A DNA stretch of 64,000 nt. Source: Chitinophaga caseinilytica (GTDB taxonomy: Bacteria; Bacteroidota; Bacteroidia; Chitinophagales; Chitinophagaceae). Below, one piece after another: positions 7,474-17,354 of the stretch (its first letter is position 1; every line of letters begins with the position of its first letter). The notes below the pieces were generated by a model. The model was given only the letters and a program-made list of their open reading frames with translations. It did no database searches and was not told the origin of the DNA. Location of the stretch: contig NZ_CP150096.1 of assembly GCF_038396765.1 (NCBI RefSeq), positions 2,339,001 to 2,403,000 on the forward strand, in the 5' to 3' direction. A program made the translations under genes and the position numbers.

Positions 7474-10400
7474 ATGAAGAAGAACTACCCGATGTTATGT
7501 AGAAAGCGGTACCTCTTCCAATGGCTACTCCTGTTGCTCGCCAACGCAGCCATCGGACAGGCACCGAAAATATCCGGCAGTGTGACCGATACGAAAGGAC
7601 AAGCCATTCCCGGCGTAAACATTCGCATCAAACACACCCAGTCCGGCACCGTCACCACACCCGATGGCAAATTTACCCTCCAGCTGAAATCCGCCGCAGA
7701 CACACTCGTGTTCTCCTTCGTCGGATTTCAATCCCAGGAAATCGTGGCCGGCGGCCGGAGCACCGTCAACGTAACCCTGCTGGAGGATAAAAACGATCTC
7801 GACGATGTGGTGATCGTAGCTTATGGCCACCAGAAAAAACAAAGCATGGTGAGCTCCATCACCACCATCAACCCCAAAGAGCTGAAAGGCCCCACCAGTA
7901 ACCTGACTACCATGCTCGCTGGCCGCATTTCCGGCATGATCTCCTACCAGCGCAGCGGCGAGCCCGGGGCAGACAACGCCCAGTTCTTCATCCGTGGCAT
8001 CACCTCTTTCGGGTCCGGCAAAATCGACCCGCTCATCCTTATCGACGGCATGGAATCCACCGCCACCGAACTGGCACGCATCCAGCCCGACGATATCGCA
8101 GGGTTTTCCGTGCTCAAAGACGCCGCCGCTTCGTCGCTCTACGGCGCCCGCGGCGCCAACGGGGTGATCCTCGTCAACACCAAATCCGGGAAAAGCGGCG
8201 CTACCAAAATGAACGTGCGGCTGGAGAACTCCATGACGTCGAACACCCGCAACTTCAAGCTGGCAGACAATATCACCTACATGCGCCTGGCCAACGAAGC
8301 CATGCTCACCCGCGACCCGCTCGGCGTGCTCCCGTATTCGCAGAACAAAATCGACCACACCGTGGCGGGAGATAATCCCTACCTCTATCCGAACAACAAC
8401 TGGATAGAACAAATGATCAAAAAGAACACGAACAACCAGCGGCTCAATCTCAACCTCAGCGGCGGCACCCCCAAAGCACAGTATTACGTGGCCGCCACCG
8501 TGAACCAGGACAACGGTATCCTCAAATCCCAAAGCGGCAGCGGCTTCAACAGCAACATCAAGCTGCGCAGCTATGAGGTCCGCTCCAACGTGAACCTCCA
8601 ACTCACCAAAACCACAGAAGCCATTTTCCGTACCACGGGCAACTTCGACGATTACAACGGCCCGATCGGCGGCGGTGGCGCCATCTTCGGTAGCGTACTC
8701 AACGCCAATCCCGTCCGCTTCCCCGCCATTTTCCCGGCCAGCGACCGCCCGCAGGTGAAACACCCGCTGTTCGGCAACGCCGCCCGCGGCACAGACGGCG
8801 CCGTGTTCACGAACCCATACGCCGACATGGTCTCCGGCTTCCAGCAATACAATACTTCTACGCTGAACGTGCAGTTGGAACTGAAGCAGGACTTCAACTT
8901 CCTGACGCCCGGCCTCACGGCCCGCATGATGATCTATACCAAACGGTATTCGAGCTTCAGTCTGTCGCGCCAGTTCTCGCCGTTCTATTATTCCGCCAAC
9001 CCCTCGCTCGAAGTACCGGGCGGTTATACCCTGTCGCTCCTTAACGAGAAAACCGGGACGGAATACCTCAGCTACAACCCCGGCGCCAAGATCGTCAATA
9101 CCACCACGTATGCGGAAGCGGCTGTCATGTACAACCGCACCTTTAATAAAGTGCACAATGTCGGCGGTTTGCTGATCGGTATCCGCCGGAACTATCTGAA
9201 CGGCAACTCCACCGACCTGCAGCAATCGCTCCCTTTCCGCAACCAGGGCGTTTCCGGGCGGGTGACTTACGGGTACGACGACCGCTATATGTTTGAAGGC
9301 AATTTCGGTTACAATGGTTCCGAGCGTTTCGCGAAAAGGAACCGCTTCGGGTTCTTCCCCTCTGTGGGCGTGGCCTGGAACGTGAGCAGCGAAGATTTCT
9401 TTTCCGATTTATCCAATACCGTTTCCCGCCTGAAACTTCGCGCCACATACGGTTTGGCCGGCAACGACCAGATCGGGCGGGCGGAAGACAGGTTCTTCTA
9501 TCTTTCCAACGTGAACCTGAACTACAATCCGTATGGGGCAACGTTTGGCGAGAATTACGGGTACGGCCGGCCGGGCGTGCTGATCTCCCGCTATCCCAAC
9601 GAGCTGATTACCTGGGAACGTGCGCTCAAGACGAACGTGGGCATGGACCTCAGCCTTTGGAACTCGGTGAACTTTACCATAGACGCTTACAAGGAGCGCC
9701 GCAACAGCATCCTCATGCAGCGGGCTTACGTACCTACCACCATGGGCTTAACGGCGCCGGTGTCTGCCAATGTGGGCGTGGCCGAAGGGCGCGGGTTTGA
9801 GCTGCAGGCCGATTACAATAAAACCTTCGGGAAAGCCTGGTTGCAGGCCCGCGGTACGTTTACCTACGCCACCAGCGAAATCCTGGTGAATGAAGAGCCG
9901 GAATATGCGGCCAACATGAAGTACCTCTCCCGCGTGGGCCACTCCGTTGGCCTCGCTTACGGTTTGGTGGCGGAAAGATTGTTCGTAGACGATGAAGATG
10001 TGAAGAATTCCCCCAAGCAGCATTTCGGCGAAACCCGCGGCGGCGACATCAAATACCGCGACCTGAACGGCGACGGCCAGATCACCGACCTGGACATGAT
10101 CAACGGGCTGAGCTATCCCGTTACCCCGGAAATCATTTACGGGTTCGGTTTCTCGTTCGGGTACAAAAATTTCGACATCAGCACTTTCTTCCAGGGATCG
10201 GCCCGCTCTTCGTTCTACATCGACCCCGCCAAAATCTCGCCTTTCGTGGCCGACGGGCCCAACGAAAACGGATTGCTGAAAGCGATTGCAGACGACCACT
10301 GGTCTGAAGACAACCGCAATATTTACGCTTTCTGGCCAAGGCTGGGGATGACGCAGAGCGCCAACAACAATAAGATGTCGAGCTGGTGGATGCGCGACGG

Positions 10401-10614
10401 CGCTTTCCTCCGGATGAAGAACGCCGAGATCGGGTACAACATCGGCGACAAGGGTTTGAAAAGATACCGCATCAACGGGCTGCGCATTTATGCGAACGCC
10501 GTCAACCTTTTCGTGATCAGCGCCTTTAAGCTCTGGGATCCCGAACAAGGCGGCAACGGGCTGGGATACCCCGTCCAGCGGACGTTCAACATGGGCATCA
10601 ATGTACAGTTGTAA
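7474..10614 (+). CDS. SusC/RagA-type TonB-linked outer-membrane transporter (locus A)
   Basis: A 1046-residue TonB-dependent importer of oligosaccharides. A signal peptide ends near residue 28 (ANAAIGQ). Residues about 32-112 are the carboxypeptidase-regulatory-like domain (ISGSVTDTKGQAIPGVNIRI), followed by the TonB-contact region (DDVVIVAYGHQ), the plug (TMLAGRISGM, FFIRGITSFG, SLYGARGANGVILVNTKSG) and the 22-strand barrel ending in NMGINVQL. There is no STN signalling domain and no sigma/FecR pair nearby; control is more likely by the adjacent GntR protein. SusD follows after 44 bp. Confidence 0.95.
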   Translation: MKKNYPMLCRKRYLFQWLLLLLANAAIGQAPKISGSVTDTKGQAIPGVNIRIKHTQSGTVTTPDGKFTLQLKSAADTLVFSFVGFQSQEIVAGGRSTVNVTLLEDKNDLDDVVIVAYGHQKKQSMVSSITTINPKELKGPTSNLTTMLAGRISGMISYQRSGEPGADNAQFFIRGITSFGSGKIDPLILIDGMESTATELARIQPDDIAGFSVLKDAAASSLYGARGANGVILVNTKSGKSGATKMNVRLENSMTSNTRNFKLADNITYMRLANEAMLTRDPLGVLPYSQNKIDHTVAGDNPYLYPNNNWIEQMIKKNTNNQRLNLNLSGGTPKAQYYVAATVNQDNGILKSQSGSGFNSNIKLRSYEVRSNVNLQLTKTTEAIFRTTGNFDDYNGPIGGGGAIFGSVLNANPVRFPAIFPASDRPQVKHPLFGNAARGTDGAVFTNPYADMVSGFQQYNTSTLNVQLELKQDFNFLTPGLTARMMIYTKRYSSFSLSRQFSPFYYSANPSLEVPGGYTLSLLNEKTGTEYLSYNPGAKIVNTTTYAEAAVMYNRTFNKVHNVGGLLIGIRRNYLNGNSTDLQQSLPFRNQGVSGRVTYGYDDRYMFEGNFGYNGSERFAKRNRFGFFPSVGVAWNVSSEDFFSDLSNTVSRLKLRATYGLAGNDQIGRAEDRFFYLSNVNLNYNPYGATFGENYGYGRPGVLISRYPNELITWERALKTNVGMDLSLWNSVNFTIDAYKERRNSILMQRAYVPTTMGLTAPVSANVGVAEGRGFELQADYNKTFGKAWLQARGTFTYATSEILVNEEPEYAANMKYLSRVGHSVGLAYGLVAERLFVDDEDVKNSPKQHFGETRGGDIKYRDLNGDGQITDLDMINGLSYPVTPEIIYGFGFSFGYKNFDISTFFQGSARSSFYIDPAKISPFVADGPNENGLLKAIADDHWSEDNRNIYAFWPRLGMTQSANNNKMSSWWMRDGAFLRMKNAEIGYNIGDKGLKRYRINGLRIYANAVNLFVISAFKLWDPEQGGNGLGYPVQRTFNMGINVQL

Positions 10615-10658
10615 CAATTCGCGCCATACATTTCAATCACCTGAAACATTATATTTTC

Positions 10659-12566
10659 ATGTCAGTTAGAATATTAAAGGGCCGGATGGTGGCCGTGGTG
10701 CTGCTGGGAGTTGCGGCGATGCTGGGGTCCTGTATGAAAGGGTTCCTCGATATGGTGCCCGACAACGTGCCCACGCTCGACCATGCTTTCGCCAACCGCC
10801 TCGAAGCCGAAAAATATCTTTTCACCTGCTATTCCTTTCTCCCGCAGGAAGGCCATCCCGACAAGAATCCCGCTTTCAGCGGCGGAGACGAGGCGTGGAC
10901 GTATTGGCCCATGCAGGAAGATTACTTTTTCCTCGACCCCTACAACATCGCCCGCGGTAACCAGCAAAAGGCTTCGCCGTATATGAATTATTGGGACGGG
11001 TACGACGGGAAGTCGCTCTGGCAGGGTATCCGCATATGCAACATCTTCCTGGAGAACGTGGGCAAGGTGTACGATCTGCAGCCTTACGAAAGGGACCGCT
11101 GGATCGCGGAAGCCAAGTTCCTGAAGGCTTACATGCACTGGTACCTTTTCCGGATGTATGGGCCTATCCCCATCATGGATAAAAACCTCCCGATCGATGC
11201 GCCGCCGGCAGCCATGAAAGTGTACCGCCAGCCGGTAGATTCCGTCGTGAACTATATCGTGCAGACGCTGGACGATGCCGCCGCCGGCGAAGCGTTGCCC
11301 ATGAAAATTACCAGCGTTACCACCGAACTGGGGCGCGTTACCAAAGCAGCGGCGCTGGCCGTAAAGGCACGGGTACTCGTTACGGCCGCCAGTCCTTTGT
11401 TCAATGGCAATAACGATTTTGCGAATTTTAAGAACAATAACGGGCAGCTGCTGTTCAACGCGCAGGCCGACGATCAGAAATGGGTGCGTGCGCGCGAGGC
11501 CTGTAAAGCAGCTATCGACATGGCTGCCGCAGCGGGCCTGAAGTTGTATTATTTCAATTCGGCCGTGGTGGAAGTCAATAATTTCACCCGTACGGAGCTC
11601 AACATCCGGAATGCCGTTGGCGAGAAATGGAACAGCGAGCTGATCTGGGGGAATACCTCCGGCGGAGCGCCTACCTACTGGCTCCAAACCTATGCCTGCC
11701 CCCAGCTCGATCCCAACAACTTCAACATCGCCCTGAAAGCCAAACTGGCCCCGCCCATGAAGATCGCGGAGCTGTTTTACACGAAGAACGGCGTGCCCAT
11801 CACCGAAGACAAAACCTGGGACCATGCCAATCGTTTCAAACTGCGCACGGCCACCACGCTCGATTCCGGTATCCAGGAAGGGTATAAGTCGGTAGGGCTT
11901 CATTTCGACCGCGAGCCCCGCTTCTATGCAGACATCGCTTTCGACGGTTCCAAATGGTACATGCGCAACGGCGAATTCAAAGTCCAGAGCAAATCCGAAC
12001 AATGGGCCGGCAAAAAGCAAAGCCGCATTTACTCCATCACCGGCTATTACACGAAGAAGATCGTGAACTGGAACCTCGTGTTCGACAAAACCAGTCTTAC
12101 CGTTGAGTCTTATCCCTGGCCGGTGATCCGCCTGACCGATCTGTACCTGCTGTATGCCGAAGCACTGAACGAAACCGGGGACGCTGCCAACGCGCTGCGC
12201 TACCTGAACATGGTCCGCGAAAGGGCCGGCCTGAAATCCGTGGAAAGCGCCTGGTCCACCTATTCCACCAATCCCGCCAAATACACCTCCAAAGCCGGTC
12301 TGCGGGAAATCGTACACCAGGAGCGCACCATTGAAATGGCGTTCGAAGGCAGCCGGTTCTGGGACCTCCGCCGCTGGAAAACCGCGCCGCAGGAACTGAG
12401 CAAAGCGATTTACGGTTGGGATATCATTCAGACCACTTACGAAGACTACAACCGCCGTGTGCTCCTGTACAGCCCGCAGTTCATCGCCCCGCGCGATTAC
12501 TTCTGGCCCATCGCGGAAGGGAACCTGCAGATCAATCCGAACCTGGTACAAAACCCCGGATGGTAA
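10659..12566 (+). CDS. SusD/RagB-type nutrient-binding lipoprotein (locus A)
   Basis: A 635-residue surface lipoprotein that caps the SusC channel and binds the glycan. The signal peptide ends in a lipobox at C25 (MLGSCMKGFLD). SusD hallmarks are visible: an N-terminal RWIAEAKFLKAYMHWYLFRMYG helix region written here in part (about residues 147-168), the VIRLTDLYLLYAEALNE TPR helix, and the C-terminal EIVHQERTIEMAFEGSRFWDLRRW motif spread over about 545-575. It is longer than most SusD proteins (480-600 residues). It pairs with the SusC just upstream, and two discoidin-like lipoproteins follow. Confidence 0.95.
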   Translation: MSVRILKGRMVAVVLLGVAAMLGSCMKGFLDMVPDNVPTLDHAFANRLEAEKYLFTCYSFLPQEGHPDKNPAFSGGDEAWTYWPMQEDYFFLDPYNIARGNQQKASPYMNYWDGYDGKSLWQGIRICNIFLENVGKVYDLQPYERDRWIAEAKFLKAYMHWYLFRMYGPIPIMDKNLPIDAPPAAMKVYRQPVDSVVNYIVQTLDDAAAGEALPMKITSVTTELGRVTKAAALAVKARVLVTAASPLFNGNNDFANFKNNNGQLLFNAQADDQKWVRAREACKAAIDMAAAAGLKLYYFNSAVVEVNNFTRTELNIRNAVGEKWNSELIWGNTSGGAPTYWLQTYACPQLDPNNFNIALKAKLAPPMKIAELFYTKNGVPITEDKTWDHANRFKLRTATTLDSGIQEGYKSVGLHFDREPRFYADIAFDGSKWYMRNGEFKVQSKSEQWAGKKQSRIYSITGYYTKKIVNWNLVFDKTSLTVESYPWPVIRLTDLYLLYAEALNETGDAANALRYLNMVRERAGLKSVESAWSTYSTNPAKYTSKAGLREIVHQERTIEMAFEGSRFWDLRRWKTAPQELSKAIYGWDIIQTTYEDYNRRVLLYSPQFIAPRDYFWPIAEGNLQINPNLVQNPGW

Positions 12567-12613
12567 CGAAAAACTCATGATAACATTTGCGAAAGCAGTT
12601 TAAAAATATCGGT

Positions 12614-13780
12614 ATGCCAAACAAATTCACCCTCGCCGCATTGGCCATTTTACTGGCGGCGGGCGCCTGCAAAAGGGACGAGGCCGGTCCTGTGGAAAAG
12701 GACGGAACGCCTCCGGGCGCCGTCCGCAACCTGACCGTGGAAAACCTCCACGGCGCGGCAAGGATCAGCTTCGAATTGCCCGGGGATAAAGACCTTCAGT
12801 ACATCAAAGCCCGATACACCGCCCCGGGAGGCACGGTGCGCGAAACCCGCGTGAGCCGTTTCAACCGCAGCCTCCTCATGGAAGGGTTCGGCGATACGAA
12901 TCCCTACACCGTAACGCTTTTTGCGGTAGACAAGAGCGAGAACGTTTCCGCACCAACGGAAATCACCGTCAATCCCCTGGAACCGCCTGTCTGGATCGTG
13001 CGCAGAACGCTGGGTATCATTCCCGACTTCGGCGGCGTGAACGTTTCTTTCGAAAACGAAGAAGAGAAAGATCTCGCCATCGTGGTTTTGTCGATCGATT
13101 CGCTGGGCCAGTTTTCCCCCCGCGCCACACAATACACCAAACTGAAAAAAGGCGATTTCTCCACCCGGAACATGCCGAACAAACCCACCCGGTTCGGCGT
13201 GTACGTGCGCGACCGCTGGGGCAACCTGTCAGACACCCTCCTCACCGAGCTCACCCCGCTTTTCGAAGAGCAGCTCGACCGTACCAAAATGAATGGCGTG
13301 ATATTGCCAGGAGACGCGCCCATCGGGCACCTTGGCTCCATCGCCGGCCTGTTCGACGGTAACACGCAGGCAGGTTTCTATCACTCTTCAGACGATGCGC
13401 GCATGCCGCAATGGTTCACCTACGACATGGGCGTTACCGCCAAGCTGAGCCGGCTGGTGTGGTTCATGCGCCCGGGGTTCTTCTTCAGCCTCCATAACCC
13501 GAAAGAAGTAGAGATCTGGGGCAGCAACAACCCCAATCCCAACGGCAGCTTCGACGATAGCTGGGTGCTGCTGGCCCGGTCTACACAGATCAAACCTTCC
13601 GGCCTGCCCGAAGGCCAGCTTTCCCAGGCCGACCAGGACGCCGCGCTACTCGGGCACACCGTCACCTTCCCGGTAAACTCGCCGAAAGTGAGATACATCC
13701 GCTTCAAAACGCTGAAGAACTGGTCGAACGGTACGTACGTGAATTTCCACGAGATCAAAATGTTCGGAGATACGCATTAA
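12614..13780 (+). CDS. DUF4959/DUF5126/DUF5000 surface lipoprotein
   Basis: A 388-residue lipoprotein (lipobox LAAGAC, C19). The order seen is the usual one for this Bacteroidota family: an N-terminal fibronectin-like DUF4959 domain (PPGAVRNLTVENLHGAARI, about 34-110), a middle DUF5126 domain (about 115-220) and a C-terminal galactose-binding discoidin-like DUF5000 domain (IAGLFDGNTQAGFYHS to YVNFHEIKMFGD). Such proteins accompany SusC/D pairs and are thought to bind glycan at the cell surface. ATG 12614 gives a clean lipoprotein signal; the frame extends to a TTG at 12587 that adds a poor N-terminus. Confidence 0.85.
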   Translation: MPNKFTLAALAILLAAGACKRDEAGPVEKDGTPPGAVRNLTVENLHGAARISFELPGDKDLQYIKARYTAPGGTVRETRVSRFNRSLLMEGFGDTNPYTVTLFAVDKSENVSAPTEITVNPLEPPVWIVRRTLGIIPDFGGVNVSFENEEEKDLAIVVLSIDSLGQFSPRATQYTKLKKGDFSTRNMPNKPTRFGVYVRDRWGNLSDTLLTELTPLFEEQLDRTKMNGVILPGDAPIGHLGSIAGLFDGNTQAGFYHSSDDARMPQWFTYDMGVTAKLSRLVWFMRPGFFFSLHNPKEVEIWGSNNPNPNGSFDDSWVLLARSTQIKPSGLPEGQLSQADQDAALLGHTVTFPVNSPKVRYIRFKTLKNWSNGTYVNFHEIKMFGDTH

Positions 13781-13805
13781 TCCATCCCATTAACCAATCA
13801 AAATC

Positions 13806-15002
13806 ATGAAAGAGTTACGCATTTCACTGTTAATCGGGATGATCGTTCTGGCCGCCGCATCCTGCTCCAAAGACAAACGCGACGCATATAAAGACTTTAT
13901 GAAAGGCGGGGAAATCATCTATCCCGGCCGTGCAGATACCGTGCTCGTTAAACCCGGCCTCAACCGGATCAAATTGTCCGTAGTTTTGGGGAACGATCCG
14001 CTGGTGAGCCAGCTGCGCGTGTTCTGGAGCAATAACGCCGATTCTGTCACCGTGCCCATAAAGCGCACTTCCGGTATTGATACCATCGACGTGCTGGTGC
14101 CGAACCTGAAAGAAGGGAATTATAACTTCGCCGTGTATACCTACGACGATGAAGGCCATGTTTCCATCATGGTCAACGCTTTTGGCGTGGCATACGGCCA
14201 GAATTACACCAGCTCGCTGGTAAACCGTACGTTGCGTTCGGTGGAACAGTCGACCGACGGGAGCCAGGTGCTCCTGAACTGGGGAGAGCCGGCCGGCGGG
14301 GAACTGGGCACGGAAGTGAAGTATAAAGGCGCCGACGGGGTGGAAAAAACCATCACCGTTCCGTCTACAGAAGCGGTGACCACATTGCCCGATTACGAAA
14401 GCCGGTCGCAATTGACGTACCGTTCGCAATACAAGCCCGATACCATGGCGTTCGAGTTTTTCTATCCGCCCCTTTCTTCCGCCACGCTGCCCGTTTTTGA
14501 GCGGCAACTGGCAAAATCCGGGTTCAGTGTGCTGGAACTGCCGACCGATGTAAAAAGCAATCACGGCTGGCTGATGCATTACCTGTGGGATGGGAACATC
14601 AATTCAGGCTTCGCCACGGCCAACCAGGTGCCGGCGTGGTTCACCATCGACGCGGGGCAATCGGCCGCGCTGAGCCGCATCAAATACTGGCAGGCTACGG
14701 ACAGGCTGTACAGGATCGAGAACGTGAGAACGTTCGAAGTGTACGGGAGCAACAGTCCGGCGGGCGACGGCAGTTGGGACAGCTGGACCAAAATCGGTTC
14801 CTTCGCGTCGGTGAAGCCGTCGGGCAAGCCGGTTGGGGAGAACACGCAGGAAGACGTGGACTTTGCGCTGGCGGGAGAAGATTTCGCCGTTGCCGCAGGC
14901 ACCGCCAAATTCCGGTATTACCGCTTCAAACTGCTCACCAACTGGGGGAACAGTGCATTTTTTACCATGGGAGAAATATCGTTATTCACGCACGACCGGT
15001 AA
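13806..15002 (+). CDS. DUF4998 surface lipoprotein with discoidin-like C-terminus
   Basis: A 398-residue lipoprotein (LAAASC, C20). The N-terminal DUF4998 domain begins with YKDFMKGGEIIYPGRADTV and carries VKPGLNRIKL, both typical of the family. The C-terminal ~150 residues (GWLMHYLWDGNINSGF, WFTIDAGQSAALSRIKYW, YRFKLLTNWGNSAFFTMGEI) form an F5/8 type C-like carbohydrate-binding domain resembling the end of the upstream protein. The two are probably glycan-binding partners of the SusC/D complex, encoded 25 bp apart. Confidence 0.85.
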   Translation: MKELRISLLIGMIVLAAASCSKDKRDAYKDFMKGGEIIYPGRADTVLVKPGLNRIKLSVVLGNDPLVSQLRVFWSNNADSVTVPIKRTSGIDTIDVLVPNLKEGNYNFAVYTYDDEGHVSIMVNAFGVAYGQNYTSSLVNRTLRSVEQSTDGSQVLLNWGEPAGGELGTEVKYKGADGVEKTITVPSTEAVTTLPDYESRSQLTYRSQYKPDTMAFEFFYPPLSSATLPVFERQLAKSGFSVLELPTDVKSNHGWLMHYLWDGNINSGFATANQVPAWFTIDAGQSAALSRIKYWQATDRLYRIENVRTFEVYGSNSPAGDGSWDSWTKIGSFASVKPSGKPVGENTQEDVDFALAGEDFAVAAGTAKFRYYRFKLLTNWGNSAFFTMGEISLFTHDR

Positions 15003-15050
15003 TGCCGGTCTGGATATAGCAACAATCAACAGGAACCACAAACAAGTAGC

Positions 15051-16379
15051 ATGAAACGTTTGATTTTTTTGAGCTTTTTATTCACTTCGGCGGCATCATT
15101 TGCGCAGACGGGGGATTTGAAACTGGTGTCTTATCCGGGAAGGATAGAAGAAAGCATCGGGAAGCGCGCATTGGCCAGGCAGATATTGAGCGACAGCCGG
15201 CTGGATACCGTGGAAACCCGCGCCCTGCGGATCCTCAACGGGTTCAACGCCGGCAACGGATACGGAGAGATCTGGATCCGCGACCTCAATACCTTCATCA
15301 CCGGATCGCTGCAAGTGCGCGATAAAAAGGACGTGAAAGAGGCGCTGCTCCTGTTCTTCAAGCTCCAGGGGGCAGATGGAAACATCCCCGACGGCGCCAT
15401 CGCCAAGAAAGATGCCGCGCTGGCCTACAAATACGCCAGCACAGATCTCGCTCCGGGATGGGTGAGCCACAAGAATACCGTGGAAACCGACCAGGAAACC
15501 TCCCTCATCCAGGCCATCCGTAAATACATCGACGCCACCGGCGATAAATCCATCCTCGATGAAAAAGTGGGCGGGCAAACCGTGCTCCTCCGCATGGAAG
15601 CCGCGATGAACTTTCTCCTGAAAGAACGCTGGGCCGCGGATTACGGCCTCATCAAAGGCGCCACCACCATCGACTGGGGCGATGTGCAGCCCGAAAAAGG
15701 CTGGGGCGTTGCGCTCAACGATAAAACCAAATGGACCATCGATATCTACGACAACGCGATGTTCATCATCGCCCTGAACGATTTCATGACCCTGTTGCCG
15801 AAAGGTGACATGCATAAAAAATGGAAACAGACGGCCGGCGATATTAAAAAGAACGTCCGCAAGCACCTCTGGGACGCGGAAAAGAAAAAGTACATCCCGC
15901 ATATTTACCTCGACGGAAGCCCCTTCCCAGCGGATTTCAACGAAAACGAAATCCTCTATACCGGCGGTACCGCCTGCGCCATCCTGGCCGGGCTGCACTC
16001 CAAATCCGAGATCCGCGCCATCAACGACCAGTTCCTGAACGCGGCGGAAAAAGAGAAATTCGCGACGATCGGGATGACCGTTTACCCGCCCTACCCGGTG
16101 GAAGTATTCCCCAACATGGCGGCGTACCATTACCAGAACGCCGGCGACTGGACCTGGTTCGGCGGCCGCATGATCCATGCGCTGCACCTCAACGGTTTCA
16201 ACAATGAGGCTTACGCGGAAATGAGCCCCATGCTCGACCGCGTGATCCAGCACGGGTTCCACGAATGGTACGAAGTGCGCTCCGGCAAACCTTCCGGCTC
16301 CGGCGACTTCCGGGGCGAAGCCGGCGTGTTGTATGATGCGATCCAGCTGCTGCGCAAATGGGCGGCCAAAAACCAATAA
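15051..16379 (+). CDS. Secreted six-hairpin (alpha/alpha-barrel) glycosidase
   Basis: A 442-residue exported protein with a signal peptide (LFTSAASFAQ, cleavage about residue 19). The pattern GYGEIWIRDLNTFITG (about 72-87), ETDQETSLIQAIRKYI (about 145), TTIDWGDVQPEKGWG (about 202), YDNAMFIIALNDFM and GDWTWFGGRMIHALH is typical of (alpha/alpha)6-barrel glycosidases of the glucoamylase/trehalase/GH63 superfamily, where acidic residues in the RD and W-G-G segments are catalytic. I cannot assign a GH family. It is the only glycosidase of locus A, cotranscribed with the SusC operon and the ROK kinase, so it likely trims imported oligosaccharide in the periplasm. Confidence 0.75.
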   Translation: MKRLIFLSFLFTSAASFAQTGDLKLVSYPGRIEESIGKRALARQILSDSRLDTVETRALRILNGFNAGNGYGEIWIRDLNTFITGSLQVRDKKDVKEALLLFFKLQGADGNIPDGAIAKKDAALAYKYASTDLAPGWVSHKNTVETDQETSLIQAIRKYIDATGDKSILDEKVGGQTVLLRMEAAMNFLLKERWAADYGLIKGATTIDWGDVQPEKGWGVALNDKTKWTIDIYDNAMFIIALNDFMTLLPKGDMHKKWKQTAGDIKKNVRKHLWDAEKKKYIPHIYLDGSPFPADFNENEILYTGGTACAILAGLHSKSEIRAINDQFLNAAEKEKFATIGMTVYPPYPVEVFPNMAAYHYQNAGDWTWFGGRMIHALHLNGFNNEAYAEMSPMLDRVIQHGFHEWYEVRSGKPSGSGDFRGEAGVLYDAIQLLRKWAAKNQ

Positions 16380-16388
16380 TTAAAGAAA

Positions 16389-17237
16389 ATGAAGATCACA
16401 GCGGTGGACATTGGCGGCTCGCACATTACCGTAGCGGCCGTTGATATGGAAAGCAGGACATGTAACGGAGGTTCCCGGATGCAGGTGGATTCCCGGAGCC
16501 CGGCAGGCGAAATCCTCGATTGCTGGGCCGCCGCCATCGCCCGGTGCGCAGAAACGCATGATGGTACGCAGATAGCGGTGGCAATGCCGGGGCCGTTCGA
16601 TTATGCGTCCGGCGTTTGCCGGGTCCGCGACCAGTCGAAGTTCGACGCACTGTACGGTGTGAATGTAAAGGACGCGCTGGCGGAAAGATTACAGATCGAT
16701 GCCGGCAACATCCTTTTCGACAACGACGCCACCTGTTTCCTGCGCGGACATTACTTCGCAGGATGTTTCCAGGAAAACGAGAACGTGTTGGGACTGACGC
16801 TGGGAACGGGTTTTGGATCGGTGATCCGGACTGGAGAAGGGTATTTTTCGCCGGATTACTGGTGCCGGTCTTTCGGGGATTCCATGGCCGACGATTACTT
16901 TTCTTCCCGCTGGCTCCTGCATGCATTCGCGGCGCTGGGCGGAGAAAAGCTGACTTCCGTGCGGGAACTGGCTACCCGCGGAAATAGCGGCGAAGTGTTC
17001 CGGAAATTCGGCGCGAACCTGGCGGGTTTTCTGTCGGAAGCAGCGCCGGATGTAGATGCCATCCTGCTGGGCGGCAATATCGCAAAGGCGTACCCCTTGT
17101 TCGGGGATGCGCTGGAAGCGGGACTGGCCGCGGCTGGAAGGCATTACCGGTTCCAGGTGTCTGCACTCGGCGAAGAAGGCATTTTGCTGGGCGCGGCCGC
17201 TTTGCGGGAAAAGGAGCCGGTGGGTTCGGAACGATAA
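16389..17237 (+). CDS. ROK-family sugar kinase-like protein
   Basis: A 282-residue cytoplasmic protein with the ASKHA fold: VDIGGSHITVAAVD (phosphate 1, residues 6-19), the catalytic-Asp segment LFDNDATCFLRGH, LTLGTGFGS (phosphate 2) and a C-terminal adenosine-type motif (VDAILLGGNIAKA). It phosphorylates a hexose or hexosamine if active. The CxCGxxGCxE zinc motif of most ROK proteins is absent, and there is no DNA-binding domain, so it should be a kinase rather than a NagC-type repressor. It starts 9 bp after the glycosidase stop and ends the operon before two terminators. With the isomerase-like protein it would feed the liberated sugar to glycolysis. Confidence 0.8.
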   Translation: MKITAVDIGGSHITVAAVDMESRTCNGGSRMQVDSRSPAGEILDCWAAAIARCAETHDGTQIAVAMPGPFDYASGVCRVRDQSKFDALYGVNVKDALAERLQIDAGNILFDNDATCFLRGHYFAGCFQENENVLGLTLGTGFGSVIRTGEGYFSPDYWCRSFGDSMADDYFSSRWLLHAFAALGGEKLTSVRELATRGNSGEVFRKFGANLAGFLSEAAPDVDAILLGGNIAKAYPLFGDALEAGLAAAGRHYRFQVSALGEEGILLGAAALREKEPVGSER

Positions 17238-17289
17238 GAAAATGACAATAAAGACCTTGGTTAGTTCAAGCAAATCTTGATTTGGTACG

Positions 17290-17318
17290 CACGGGCCCTT
17301 CTGGGCCCGTGGATTTTT
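17290..17318 (+). terminator. Intrinsic terminator 1 of the locus A operon
   Basis: CACGGGCCC (17290-17298), a TTCT loop and GGGCCCGTG (17303-17311) form a perfect 9-bp GC-rich stem followed by GATTTTT. It lies 52 bp after the ROK stop codon. Confidence 0.85.
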
Positions 17319-17320
17319 CA

Positions 17321-17350
17321 GAGACCCGCGCCTGCCGCGGGTTTCTTTTT
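17321..17350 (+). terminator. Intrinsic terminator 2 of the locus A operon
   Basis: A second hairpin, GAGACCCGCG (17321-17330) with CGCGGGTTTC (17336-17345), is followed by five T residues. Together with the preceding hairpin it insulates the operon from the convergent CPCC gene. Confidence 0.7.
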
Positions 17351-17354
17351 GCCC

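Noticed and set aside
7525..9225. 566-codon open frame antisense to the locus A SusC gene
   Set aside because: The plus strand is an unmistakable SusC; long antisense frames are common here because of the high GC at third positions. The translated frame has no domain or signal peptide.
10674..12578. 634-codon open frame antisense to SusD
   Set aside because: Mirror of a clear SusD gene with low-complexity, domain-free translation.
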